Positions 24,135-35,100 of a stretch of 64,000 nucleotides of DNA are shown here, piece by piece. Below the pieces are notes generated by a model. The model made no database searches. It worked only from the letters and a program-made list of their open reading frames with translations, and was not told the DNA's origin. The position numbers and the translations under genes are program-made. This stretch comes from Dactylellina haptotyla (lineage: Eukaryota; Ascomycota; Orbiliomycetes; Orbiliales; Orbiliaceae): NCBI GenBank assembly GCA_031310005.1, contig CM062380.1:3224001-3288000 (forward strand), in the 5' to 3' direction. Position 1 is the first letter of the stretch. Every line of letters begins with the position of its first letter.

Positions 24135-24309
24135 TCCCGTCGAGAACGGCCCTCAATCCCATCCTCTTCTCTCACCAGCACAGTCTCAAACAACAATCAA
24201 TACAAAGTCTTCTGAAAAGAACCAAAGCAACCTACAAACCCACTCTTATATCTACAATACCATTCTAACAAGTTTTATATAAACTTCTTACTTACATTTT
24301 CCAATCAAA

Positions 24310-24750
24310 ATGTCTACTCAACACTACTCCGCCCCATCCCGCCAACCAACCGTCGACCGCGATGGTGTTATGACCTACGTCGACCGCAACGGTGATACCG
24401 TTCAGGAATCCAGCGGCCAACATATCTTCCGCGGCCTCGCCCTCGCCGGCGGTGAAGCCTTCGTCTCCGACTCCGAAGACGATTCCGAGGAGGAGTACAT
24501 CCCACATCCTCACCACACCCAGCACCCAGGTGCCTATATCCCACAGCAGGCCATGCCAATGCAATTCGCACGCACCTCTTCCTCCTCTCCACCACAGTAC
24601 ACTGGCGCCCACATGATGGCCCCAGCTGAGCGAAAGAGCAAGAAGGAGAAGAAGAGCAAGAAGAGCAAGAAGGAACGATCTGGATCGGCCTCCTCTTCCT
24701 CCTCTGCCCAGCAGCACCACGCCTGCTCCTGCGGTCAGAGCCATCATTAG
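24310..24750 (+). CDS. Small Lys/Ser-rich protein with HxCxCxxxHH tail, probably highly expressed
   Basis: Single exon, 146 aa. The N-terminal 60 residues look ordered (DRDGVMTYVDRNGDTVQESSG, then an acidic DSEDDSEEEY). The middle is His/Pro/Gln-rich. A lysine block (about 112-125, KSKKEKKSKKSKK) precedes a serine run, and the end is HACSCGQSHH, a potential metal-binding cluster. Codons are strongly biased to C-ending optimal forms (GCC, TCC, CTC, GGC), and the leader is A/C-rich after a TATA box, both pointing to high expression. I recognise no family. Open frames antisense to it are shadows of this biased composition. Confidence 0.72.
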   Translation: MSTQHYSAPSRQPTVDRDGVMTYVDRNGDTVQESSGQHIFRGLALAGGEAFVSDSEDDSEEEYIPHPHHTQHPGAYIPQQAMPMQFARTSSSSPPQYTGAHMMAPAERKSKKEKKSKKSKKERSGSASSSSSAQQHHACSCGQSHH

Positions 24751-25706
24751 AAATATAACTGATGGCGGGCCCCGCTAACTCCCTTGGGGGGAATATTCCG
24801 TTGATCGGGTGTTTCCAATAAACAACGGTTCTATGGAGTTTATTTTGCCTTGACTTGGAGTTTCGTTTTCTTTTTACTTTCTTATAAACGGCCTGCGATC
24901 CCCTATACGACAGACAGAGTTGGAAAATTCCGGGGAAAACATCAAGAGTAGCCAGAGTTCCGATGGGTATCTTTAGTCTCACAGTATAAAGATATCCCAT
25001 TGGACACAGTTTTATCTCTACCCGGAAACAAAAAAACTTGAAAACCACGCCAACAGGAGATTTTTGGAGGAAACAATGAGGTGGAGATTGGATAAGGTAT
25101 CTTTTCGACCGGTGGAAAACAGATTCACACCGGTTGGATTCCCCTTTCTTTATCACTACTTCTTGCTTCCTTCTCAGTTTCCTATCACGCTCGCTTTACA
25201 CATACACACATACACAGGTCTTTGTTTTTGTTTTTTCTAATGGGAGAAACGGTACGGTGTTATACACGGGTTTACAACAGGGAACATTTTGTACAATCTT
25301 AGAATATTTTTGGCTTTTTTCTTCCTTTTTCTTTTTTTTTACCAGATTGGATCTACCCCCGCTGCTATCTACAGATGTAACATTACAAATGTATCTTAGA
25401 GAGAGTACACACTAGTCTAGAAAAGGAAGAGGAGAGAGAAAAAAATAGAAAGAAAAACGAAAGGGCAGGATAATAGTTACTGCCTTTTCGTTTATTTTTT
25501 CACAAAAAAAACAGCATCACTTCCATTGTAGAATCTTTTCTAAACAGTGACTTTTTTTGAATAGCATATTTGAATACATTGATTTTTGAAACAGAAAACC
25601 TTTTTTGATTAATTAATCCCTCCGAATAAACGCCTCGCAATGCAATGCAATCAATCTTTAAGAAATAACACGTAGACGGAATGATAGATTGGAGGTAAAA
25701 GGGAAA
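24751..25706. other. Intergenic, convergent 3' ends
   Basis: 956 bp with long T- and A-runs, presumably the 3' UTRs of both neighbours. No coding signal. Confidence 0.6.
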
Positions 25707-26549
25707 TCATGGCGCCTCTCTCCCCATAATCTCCCGCATCGCAGCTCCGATAATATCCTCGAAATCCAAACGTGCCTGTTCACCGCGATTACCTTCATCA
25801 GTGGGAAGACTAAGAGGAAGAGTAGCTCCCGGAACTCTTCTCGACCTATTGAAAGTTCCGCGAACGGGACCGGCAGTATTCCGCTGGGCAGCATGATCTT
25901 GAACGAGAGTTCGCAAATGCTGATACATGATCTCGTCGAAAGTATCCCTCAAAGACGATGACGGGGGTGAACGTGCTGGCGGTGCCGGTATTATTTCCGC
26001 TGGAGTGTCGAACGCGAGTCTGGCACGCGGACGGCCGGTGAGTCCATTGCCGTTGGCTCCGTTGCTGAAACTACGCGGGATCATCGACTCATCGTCTGAG
26101 GACTCTGGCGGAGTTCCGAGCTCCACGATCTGTATGGGTCGTGCTCGCTCGCTTTGTGACTGGCGCGGTAGTGCCGTGGTATCATCCCATTCGCTGTTGC
26201 TGGTGATGTAAGAGGGAGGCTCGATGCCAAGATACGGTGGAGGAGCGAGATTGACGGCACGGGATGATCTGTGGCGCGGGGCACGGAAAGAGGTGAGGCG
26301 TTGGCCTGGGCGAAGACCGGAACGTCGGCCGGTTTCTGGGTTGAAGTAGTGACCGGACGTGTTTATGTGTGTGATGTGGGATTTCTCACAGCAGCCGTCG
26401 GTGTAGTATGGCTTTTTGTCGCAGAACCATTGGGTGCACATGCGCGGCTGGCGTTGCTCGCCGATGCTGCGGTTGGTGCATTTGCAGGAGGCGTGGGGGA
26501 AGCTGCGAATGAAGTGGCCGCAGCGGAAAGTTTGCAGCTTGTAGCACAT
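25707..26549 (-). CDS. Hypothetical protein with Cys/His-rich N-terminus
   Basis: Single exon, 280 aa. The first 75 residues carry many Cys and His (MCYKLQTFRCGHF, CKCTNR, MCTQWFCDKK, DGCCEKSHITH), spaced like a zinc-binding fold, although no standard finger pattern fits. The rest is low-complexity and Pro/Ser/Arg-rich, with a predicted helical segment near 205-225 (LRDTFDEIMYQHLRTLV). A similar Cys-rich start is common in uncharacterised filamentous-fungal proteins. Function unknown. It is convergent with the small Lys/Ser-rich protein gene. Confidence 0.65.
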   Translation of the reverse strand: MCYKLQTFRCGHFIRSFPHASCKCTNRSIGEQRQPRMCTQWFCDKKPYYTDGCCEKSHITHINTSGHYFNPETGRRSGLRPGQRLTSFRAPRHRSSRAVNLAPPPYLGIEPPSYITSNSEWDDTTALPRQSQSERARPIQIVELGTPPESSDDESMIPRSFSNGANGNGLTGRPRARLAFDTPAEIIPAPPARSPPSSSLRDTFDEIMYQHLRTLVQDHAAQRNTAGPVRGTFNRSRRVPGATLPLSLPTDEGNRGEQARLDFEDIIGAAMREIMGREAP

Positions 26550-28021
26550 GGTTGATATCGGCTTCTCAGATATCTATTTGATGGATTGATTTGGAAGAAA
26601 ACTGGAAGAAGAATTTGCTTCGATTTTGACGAAGATCTTTCGCTGAGTATATGAGTCCCTTGGAGGGCGATGATGCTTGGGGTTCTGGTTCAGATGCTTG
26701 ACGTAGAGCTATCCAGCGGATTTCGGGATGGCAAGCGCACAGACCGAATCTGTCTGTCTGCATCGTCATTATTGCCAGCACAAGTTAGTCGCCATGAGAT
26801 GATACAATACGACATCGTTACTTGTAACACGGCCATTTTACAGCCTGTGGAACCTACCTGGGGTCAGTATGCCAGAATGTTTGCTCTTAGATATACGCGG
26901 ATGGAGCTTCAACGAAGAAGCTATGATGCGTGATACCAGGGGTAGAGATAGTAAATGCGAAGGCAGCAGTAAAGTTAGAAGACGGGTAATTTGAACACAG
27001 AGAATATAGAGCTACGATGCAAACCAGTATTGATATCGACTAGAAGAAGATGCGAGGTGTGGTTGATGGTGATGGAGTGATGGGATGAGGTTGGAAGCTG
27101 CAGGATTGTATTGGGAAGCTGCGGTTTTGAGTTGCAGCTGTTGCATTTGGTTGACGCACCAAAGCAGCTGCGCTGAGAGCTGTCAGCCGGCCGGCCGATA
27201 GCAAATCCGGCAGGATAAGCTCGGAGATGAAAGGTACAATGCACTGATTGCATAGTATACCAACGTTTCTAGAGATATGCATGTATAAAGGCTCTTCTCC
27301 GGTACCGAAAGAAGATTACTATCATCTGGAGGCATGTATCGGAGGGCTTTCCATCAGAGATTGGATCCCAAGCTCGCTGCCACTCTATCTTACGCCATAC
27401 ACCTAGAAACGGGAGGCCGTTCCTTTTACCCATAGTTCTAGAAAAGCTCAATTGCACGGCAGGAGCGAAAGTCGTACTGTCAAGTAATAAATCATTTGAA
27501 GGGGGCCTATTTTACAGGACGTGAAGGGGATCAATCGGCAAGAGACAAACTAACTAATAGAAAAATATCGCAGAAAAAGGGACACGAATGATATCAAAGA
27601 CTATCCAAGTAAAGGATTATAAACCGAAATCCAGATATAGTATTTCCAAGCTTTTCTCTTCTATGTGCGGTGACACCGCATGTGTGTGAATGTGTGTATG
27701 TAGAGGAAAGAAGCCTGCCTATCCTCCTCGTAGATCCATCATAATTGTGAGCAGTGCATGTGAGATCGGACCTGAGGCGGTAGGCAAAGCTTCCCCGGCT
27801 GTTCGTTCGTTCGTAGAAATATAGGGGGGTAAAACATCTCCGTTAAAACAGAATAATAGCCTCGTTAGTCGTAAAAGGGAATCGTATATTCGAGGTGAAA
27901 AAGCAGCCACGGCAAACACAAGTCGTTTCCACCATCCACCACCCACCACTCTCCACCTCGTCACCCCGCCGCTCACAACCTCGCTAACTCGCTATTCAAT
28001 CTCTCCTCCGCACCCGCGAAT
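26550..28021. other. 1.5-kb intergenic region
   Basis: Upstream DNA of the Cys-rich gene and 3' flank of tvp18. No supported coding region; only short T/G-rich simple sequence near 27680-27700. Confidence 0.55.
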
Positions 28022-28845
28022 TTAAACAATCATCTGAGCGATACCACCGCCACCAAGAGTCTTGCTGTTCATGAATTCCTGGTTCTTCAATCCAGCGAGG
28101 CCGTAGCAGGCGCCGGCGAGCAACAGGACGACGGCGGCAGCGATCAAGCTAGTGGCGTATCGGACTAAGCTCGTCCACTGGACAATCGACAGGACAACGT
28201 AGACTGCCGCACGCATATAGTTGGAGCTGAACTGTCGGACGAAGCCGTCGAAGGCCTTAGAGGTGGGGCATATTCTGAGAAGGAGCGGGATCTCCAGGAA
28301 AATGAGGAAAAGGCCGGTGACTCTGCATTGACAAGAAGGACGCGTTAGGATGCGGTTAGTTTGGGTTTTCCTTGGTTCTTTCTCATGCAACCCGTAGGAG
28401 AGCGGGGGTTTGGACTGTTATTTTTGTTTTCGGCCTGCGGAAGGGGGCATACGCACAAGCAGATAACCGACCAGACGATGATGATGTCAAAGTGGAAGAT
28501 GTTGGCGATGCCGAGAGCTATGCATAGTAAGATGGCGAGAATTCCGATCCTGAGCGAGCGTCAAATGTCAGCATTTCGGGTCGCAGAAAAACGAGCTAGA
28601 AAGCGAGAAAGCGAGAAAGCTATTCTGCAAGCTCGAGGATACACGGTGCGAGCGTACCATTGTCCGTATATACCTAGAAAAGCATCACCGTGTCAGTTGT
28701 CTTGAAGTTTTCTTCTCTCCGGAGGTACGACCGCCAGCCTTGTCGTAAGGCTGGGGGCGAAGGGGGACAAAGAGCCAAGCTGAAAGGGTACGGAAAATGG
28801 GTACGTACTGAAGTTGCGCTGTTTGAGCTCGTCCATAAAACCCAT
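28022..28845 (-). CDS. tvp18: Golgi membrane protein Tvp18
   Basis: Four exons, complement(28022-28322, 28457-28549, 28658-28673, 28809-28845), 148 aa. The start MGFMDELKQRNFS, the block SIYGQWIG, the segment ALGIANIFHF and the end TLGGGGIAQM match the Tvp18 family closely, as do LLLRICPTS and YGLAGLKNQEF. Four hydrophobic segments are expected. Tvp18 sits in late Golgi (Tlg2-containing) membranes and is linked to vesicle trafficking. Exon 2 is only 16 nt long; without it the conserved IYGQW block is lost, and with it all phases agree. The second intron contains a GAAAGCGA tandem repeat. Confidence 0.93.
28599..28620 (+). repeat. 8-bp tandem repeat GAAAGCGA in a tvp18 intron
   Basis: Nearly three copies, lying in the intron that follows the 16-nt exon. 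Confidence 0.8.
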
Positions 28846-31085
28846 CTTGACGGCAGTATCGGCTTCCCGGACTCTCGCAAGCTAGTAAAGTGGAATCGCG
28901 TGGGTCAGGACTGGAGTCGAAGCAGAGTCTCGGAGCGGTATCGAGAGGGAGTCGGTGATGATGTTCTCTGAAGGAAGTGCGATCGAACAAAGTCGGATGA
29001 TGCGGGTTGGTTGTGTTTCTTTGGCGGTGAATGTGATGAGGACACGAATAAGCTAAGCAAGCTCGCCCAAGCAACAAACCGAATTGAATCTCAGGCAAAA
29101 TGGGCCAAATTTAGCAGCAAATACCGCATCCGCATAACATGTTAAGCTTACCCGGCGCCCGAACAATCGAAGCTGTGTGCCAGAGCAAAGGCGGCCAAGG
29201 TGGCCATCGCCCGGCTGCGGGCTCACTTGGCTCAAAAGGGCATGACGACGAGCGTTACGCATGCACGGGGGGCACAGAAGGGCCACACGATCAGCCATCA
29301 TATTGCATCGCCTTCGCGCCGGAGTGCGCTCTCCTCGAGGGGAACTGACATGACATTTTACTCGAAACGTCGACCAAAACACTCCTCAGACGCTGCCTAC
29401 CTGAGGAGATATCTTATTGTTTAATTGAATGAATGGTTCGTACTTTGCGGTCCGAAGGAGGCCCACCGTCGGACTCCCCTGGGCTCTCCGTGCATTCCTT
29501 TGGCTCTTCTGTTTGGCATTCGCGCGCAACAAGCTCCAGCGAAGAATCTACTGGTCAGTCGCCAAGCGGGCAGGGTCTGTGAGAGCCGGAGTTTCGGAGC
29601 CTGACCTCATCTCGCAGACGGATGGTTTTTTTAAAACAAATAATAAATTACAATAGTCTAGGGTACGCACGAAGATTACGGCACGGAAGGTAGGCACATT
29701 TACGAATCAGAATCAGATACGGTTATATTTTTTCAGATTGTATTAACTAGTTGTACACTTTTACGCAGATATTTCTACCTGGAAGAATTCTTTCTGTTCA
29801 CTTTCCTAAATGAAACTTTTCGAGAAGGTCAGACTCGTCACCAACCAGATAAAAAAAAAAAAGGTTGAGCGTACGAATGATAACAGGTTTGTAGAAGGAT
29901 ATATCAGACTCTTGGGTTAATCTCATCGGCCGCAAGTCCAATATATTGTGACAAGGGTCCTCAACGAGCTGGGTTTATATTTGGTCGTGCTTGAGAGCAC
30001 TTTATCATCATTTTGAAAGTGGGATAAAAATGTGCATGCGTGGGTGTATAAGATATTGATTGAAGTACTACTACTTACATTGATAAGATATCTACTGGTG
30101 AGGGCGGGTACGAGACCACAGCAAGCCGGAAGGTGGCATGGCATATACGTGCGCACACATGCGTTCATCTAAATATTCTATTCCAGTTCATTAGCAATGA
30201 GCCCAACAGGGAAACAACAGCACGCTAATGGGAAGTAAAGAAGATATGAACAAAGAATCAGACTGTCAGAAGTGTTGAGATTTCTCAGCAATGAAGTTGC
30301 AGACAATGTAGGTAAGTATTCAATATAGATGGTGTCATCATGTTCTTGTTCGGCGCGAAGGGAAGTAGATATCGAAATAGAGGCTGTGGCTTACCGTTAT
30401 CTACGGCGCACTGGAGGGACCTTCAGTAGCCAAAGACACACCGAAAGCCTCCAGAGCGGCAACTAGAGTACCGGACCACTAAGTAGTGGAGCGACCCTTC
30501 GTCTACCAATGCACGGACTAAACCATCGCTGCCACCCAGCGCCGAAACCGTCTACGCTCCATATCTCCGACGCGAAGTGAATTGGCAGTTGACACACTAT
30601 CGAGAACTGCGACGGCGGAGTACTGAATAAGAATAAAAGACCGTTCAATTACTACAAAACAAGAGAAGCATCGAAGGCGATGGCCATCGAAGGTGATGTG
30701 GTGGGTGAAGTCGAGAAACAAAGAGAAAATGAAGAAACGCGCCCAATTTAAACACCCACAGAAATTTCTGCCTCTCAAGCCACAGCGCCAAGCCAGACAA
30801 GCCACCGGAGATGGGAACTGTGGCACAACACGTAATTTCCCGGAGAGAGCCCCGCTCACCGGTTTAGCACGTATTTTTAACCCCTCCCACACCTCCACTT
30901 CTCAGCTTCAGTTTCGAGCTCCCGCCTGAAAAAAAAATTATTGTTCGGATCCTGCGCACCAGTTGGACTCTTTACCGCCTGCCACGCGAGTCAATTGCTC
31001 TTCTTTGTTATATATTCTTGAACCTTCTACCTAGAATTACACATATTCAATCTCCTACCAGGACATCACTGCTATATCGTTCAAC
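28846..31085. other. 2.2-kb divergent region between tvp18 and ntf2
   Basis: Contains both promoters. A TATATATT near 31008 and a short leader precede ntf2. No supported gene inside; the open frames are short and overlap on both strands. Confidence 0.55.
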
Positions 31086-31807
31086 ATGGGTGAGTTTTTG
31101 ACTCGGAGCCGTTCCAAGGGGTGGCATTTACTAATTAAATACGGTTCTATAGGTGACTACGAGGCCGTCGCAAGTAAGAATCAACTCTCGTGTTATTGGC
31201 ATATAGAGGGAAGCTATGATACGATATATCTAATCATCGGTAATCTCACAAAATAGAGCAATTCGTCGACTACTACTACAAAACCTTCGACGAGAACCGA
31301 GCGGGTCTACAACCACTCTATGTATTACCCCCTCTCGCAGCCCTGCTTTCCCAGATAAGCCGTCACCATGGCCGGGGAGAAATATAATTTTCTAACCAAT
31401 AAAATTTTCTCAAACAGCGGGATAGTTCCTACCTTACTTTCGAGAGTTCGCAGACCGCTGGCGCCGCCGCGATCACCCAGAAACTTGTTGTACGTAGATT
31501 ATGACTCCGCCCAATGGTTTCGATACTACAGAGAGACAAGGAGGGAATAGTAAACCTAACCAATATCTTTAATATCACTTTGCAATTATAGGAACTCCCA
31601 TTTCAAAAGGTTACACATAAGATCGATACCACCGATGCCCAACCCGTTAGTGGTGGAGCTGCCATCATCGTCATGGTCACTGGAGGCATCCTTGTCGACG
31701 ACTCACAAAAGCCGCTCAGCTTTTCGCAAACCTTCCTTTTGGTGAATGACGGCAGCTACCATGTTGCGCACGACATCTTCAAGTTGATCTATCCTTCCGC
31801 CGATTAA
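31086..31807 (+). CDS. ntf2: Nuclear transport factor 2
   Basis: Five exons, 31086-31089, 31153-31173, 31257-31321, 31418-31489, 31592-31807, give exactly 125 aa, the usual NTF2 length. The protein reads MGDYEAVAKQFVDYYYKTFD, then SYLTFESSQTAG, LPFQKVTHKI, and FSQTFLLVNDGSYHVAHDIF, all matching the single-domain cone-shaped NTF2 fold. NTF2 carries RanGDP into the nucleus and binds FxFG nucleoporins. The first coding exon is just ATGG, so the start codon is separated from the rest by an intron. All splice phases agree. Convergent with NLR-B, with only 322 bp between them. Confidence 0.96.
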
Positions 31808-32129
31808 ACCATTACCAGTTAGCTAGCTACCCGCTTCGATTCGCAAAGCGATTTTGACTTCGTTATTAGAGATTAGGAAAGGGCTGCCTTGTTAGCAGAG
31901 AGGGATTTCATATTCTTTAGGAAGTTGAGGCTGTAGTCTGGGTAGATTAACAGAACATAGGATTTAATTCAAACGTCAAAAAAACTAAAAATTAAATAAA
32001 TCTATATTCTAAACAGTACAAGAACTCCGTTCCGCTATGAAAGTTCAATCCAATAGAGTCTCCTTATAACCACTCATTTTACTTTGAGCTTTTATGCATC
32101 GGTACTCACAAACTTCCACCCACAAAAAA
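31808..32129. other. Short intergenic, convergent 3' ends
   Basis: 322 bp shared by the 3' UTRs of ntf2 and NLR-B. A-rich; nothing else seen. Confidence 0.65.
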
Positions 32130-35100
32130 TCAGGGAGCTTTAATTCCTAGTGATCTCTTCATGCTGTCTAGATAAAATCGAATCGTATAAACCATCCCCA
32201 ATCTCGATAACACAACAACCATGTCATCTTTGATTATCCAATCTTGGGTGTTATTTGGGCGAAAATCATGAGGGATCCAAAGAATTCTTTCGCCTCGGTA
32301 GGCCAGCCAGCTGTAATTCAAAATAAATTGGAACGAGATTTCCGGTTTGCGGGCTGCCGGTTTCTGTTCAGTAGCGGTTTCATCAGAAGCTAGAGAAATT
32401 GGAATCATGATACAATCAGTGCGTGCCCAAGTAGTTCCCTCCATAGTTATTATCGAAAGTGGCACTCTCGATCTTGAGATCAGCCCCGTATGATTCGTTA
32501 TAGAGGGAATATTGAAGTCTATCTTGTTTAGTAACGTGCCGGAATGGCAATCGAGTATAGAAGCCGCAGTTATTCCTAGCTTTCCGGGCTGTGAATGTAG
32601 TAATACAACTTTATCGCTGTCTGGGTAGAAGTCAGCTGCAGAAACAGTTCCGAACTTGAGGTGCCCGAAGTTCGTGAATGCACCGGACTCGATGTTAAGA
32701 AGCAAGAAATCCTGGACCATAAATATTATCGCAAGCCACCTGTTATCTGTTGAGAATTTGATCGCATTGACCAAAGGCCGAGCAGGTGACGTGTGTTCAA
32801 ATTCCGTGGAATAGTGTCGGACGAAAGCTATAGGAGAAATCATTTTTTCTTCAAGTTGAATTCGATAAAGCTCGATGGTGATTGGCCACTTTTTAGAAAA
32901 TAAGGATAAATTCTCAGATCTGGTAAATGCAATATCTTGAGAATCTTCAGCTTGCTGTGCGCAAACCGGAGTCTGGTTTGCAGATATGCGTACACCGCCG
33001 ATTACACAACCCAGAAACTCGAAATCATCCGAAGGTTGGACTATTGGCCGCACTAAGTTAGGTTCCCAAGTTCTGGGACAGAGGTCAATAGTCTTGTCGA
33101 AAGCATAGCGAAACAGATGTAATTCCAACTTCCCAAACCCAGTTTCAGGATCCAGCGGATCCCACCAACGCAGGTATAAATCTTGAGAAATTGCCACCAA
33201 GAATGGACCCGCGGTTTCTCCAACTTTCACAAATTCCATAGATGTAATCACAGTAGATTGTAGAAGACCTATAGTCTTAAGATCCCCTGTTTTCGTATGA
33301 TATATCTCGATTGCCAATTCGTTATAATGGTAACGAACACAAGCGGCAAAGGTCCCGCAAGCAGAAACAGTCAAGTAAAATACGTCCTGTTTGGGTCTTG
33401 CGTTCTTGGTTGTATAATGCAGGGGAAAATTTGGTTCAGCGTCCGCTAGGAAGTTGGTTTTCGGATATTTTCTAATTGCTTTGTCCAAATCCCACAATTT
33501 GACGGTGCCTTGATTCGAATACTTGGGGTAAGAGGCTAAAAGTCGATCATCGGGTGATACTTTGAAATCCCCGATGATTTCGTGTGCATGAAATGAGTGA
33601 ACAGGACGTTCGATGCCGATTTTCCAAATGTTAATGATCCCGTCCTGACTGGCGGCAAACATATCGGTGTTATGAAACATCTCGAACTTTTCGCCCCCCC
33701 TCCAGGACAGGCTATCGATGATGCCAATATCAATAGGCACCTCACCGTTAATGTCCAATATTCGAATATATGGCCCTATGTTGAGATTAATTTTGTAGAC
33801 AAGGTAGGTGGAGCAGCTGTTCGATATCAGCTGCACATCTTTCATTTGCCTCTTGGTATGAACTGTGTCTTTCAAAACTACACACCCTCTCGTTTTACTA
33901 TTCCATATTTCTAATACACCAATACCTGTTTGGGAATACCGGCTGCACACTACAATGTACTCAGTATGAGTGGAAAAGAAAATATCGCGAATGTCACATT
34001 CGTTAAAATCACGGACAAATCCTGTATCAAGGGGGCTTGCTGAAGCTTCTCCAGGTGCGATAGTCCACAGATACGCACTAGTAGTGTTGAAGACAACTAC
34101 TTGAGAGTCATCTGTGCGGTATTGAATCTTTGGTAGCCTGATTTCCCAGTGCTCCGACTCGGGGGCAATCCCCCGCAAGCACTCGTATGTGGTGACCTTC
34201 TGATCAATATTCTGACACGTCCCAATAAAGGCAACCCCACATTTATTAAGCCCAAAAACTTTCTTGTCGTTGTCTATAAGAGTAACGCTAATGGGGTCAC
34301 CTTGAAGTGGGTTGATGCTAAAATCGTCTTCACAAATTCCTCTTTTCGTATCCCAGACACGAATTTGACCCGGTCCGCAAGTTGCCAATTTTTCGGGAGA
34401 TGAGAATGATGCATCTGTAACTGCCCCTTCTCTCTCGAGAACCAGCAAGCAATCATCCGACTCAGGCTTTGAAGAAGGGGAGACGATAGTTATCCAGGGA
34501 TAACCAGCTGAGGATGTTATCGACTGTCGGAGTAATTTGTAACTATCCGAATCGAAGAGAGGTAAGACCATATAAATCTGAAGAGGCGTTGATTCTATTA
34601 ACTCGAAGCGACGCCGCAAGAATGAACCCGTTTCTTCTAGAACGGTCGATATCATAGACTTGATGCAGCTTGTTAGTTGGAGGAATGAACCCAACTGAAG
34701 GGAGTGTATCCGTACCTGTTCATTACTTTCGGGCAGGCCGTTTATAAAAATTTCGAGGGCGTTAAGCTTTAGGAAAATAGTGGGCAAGATCCGTAATACG
34801 CTCAAAAGCTCAATCCAATGCAAGATATGCTCTCGCAAAAACTGGTCTATATCTGAATTTTCTTCCCTGATTTTTGCAGGAAGAGCATCAACTTTCTCAT
34901 CCGAAACCGCTTCCATTCGATGGTTTACCCAAAATGTCGCAGCATATTCAAGTTTGAGAATGTGATTTTTCGCTTTGGTAGAGGTATTTCGTCCCCGAGC
35001 CTCCCAATGTTTCATTAAAGCCCCAGGGGTTTGGAAGTCCAAGATATCCCGTCGCAGGTTTTTTGACAGGAGCTCTAGACATTTGTTCCCCAGTTGAAGA

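Larger units (their letters stand above)
21105..24309. other. 3.2-kb intergenic region with short tandem repeats
   Basis: No supported gene. Many overlapping open frames on both strands between 22.1 and 23.1 kb (up to about 196 codons) lack family features or a consistent codon pattern. Visible structure: repeated GCAAGCTCAAGCT near 22057-22091, the CGCATA array (22155-22177) and the 10-bp tandem repeat at 22971-23000. The right end holds the promoter and leader of the next gene. Confidence 0.5.

Noticed and set aside
24292-25156. Long minus-strand frames of 151 and 262 codons
   Set aside because: They lie antisense to the small Lys/Ser-rich gene, whose biased C-ending codons remove stops on the other strand. 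The plus-strand frame has the TATA box, leader and sensible protein.
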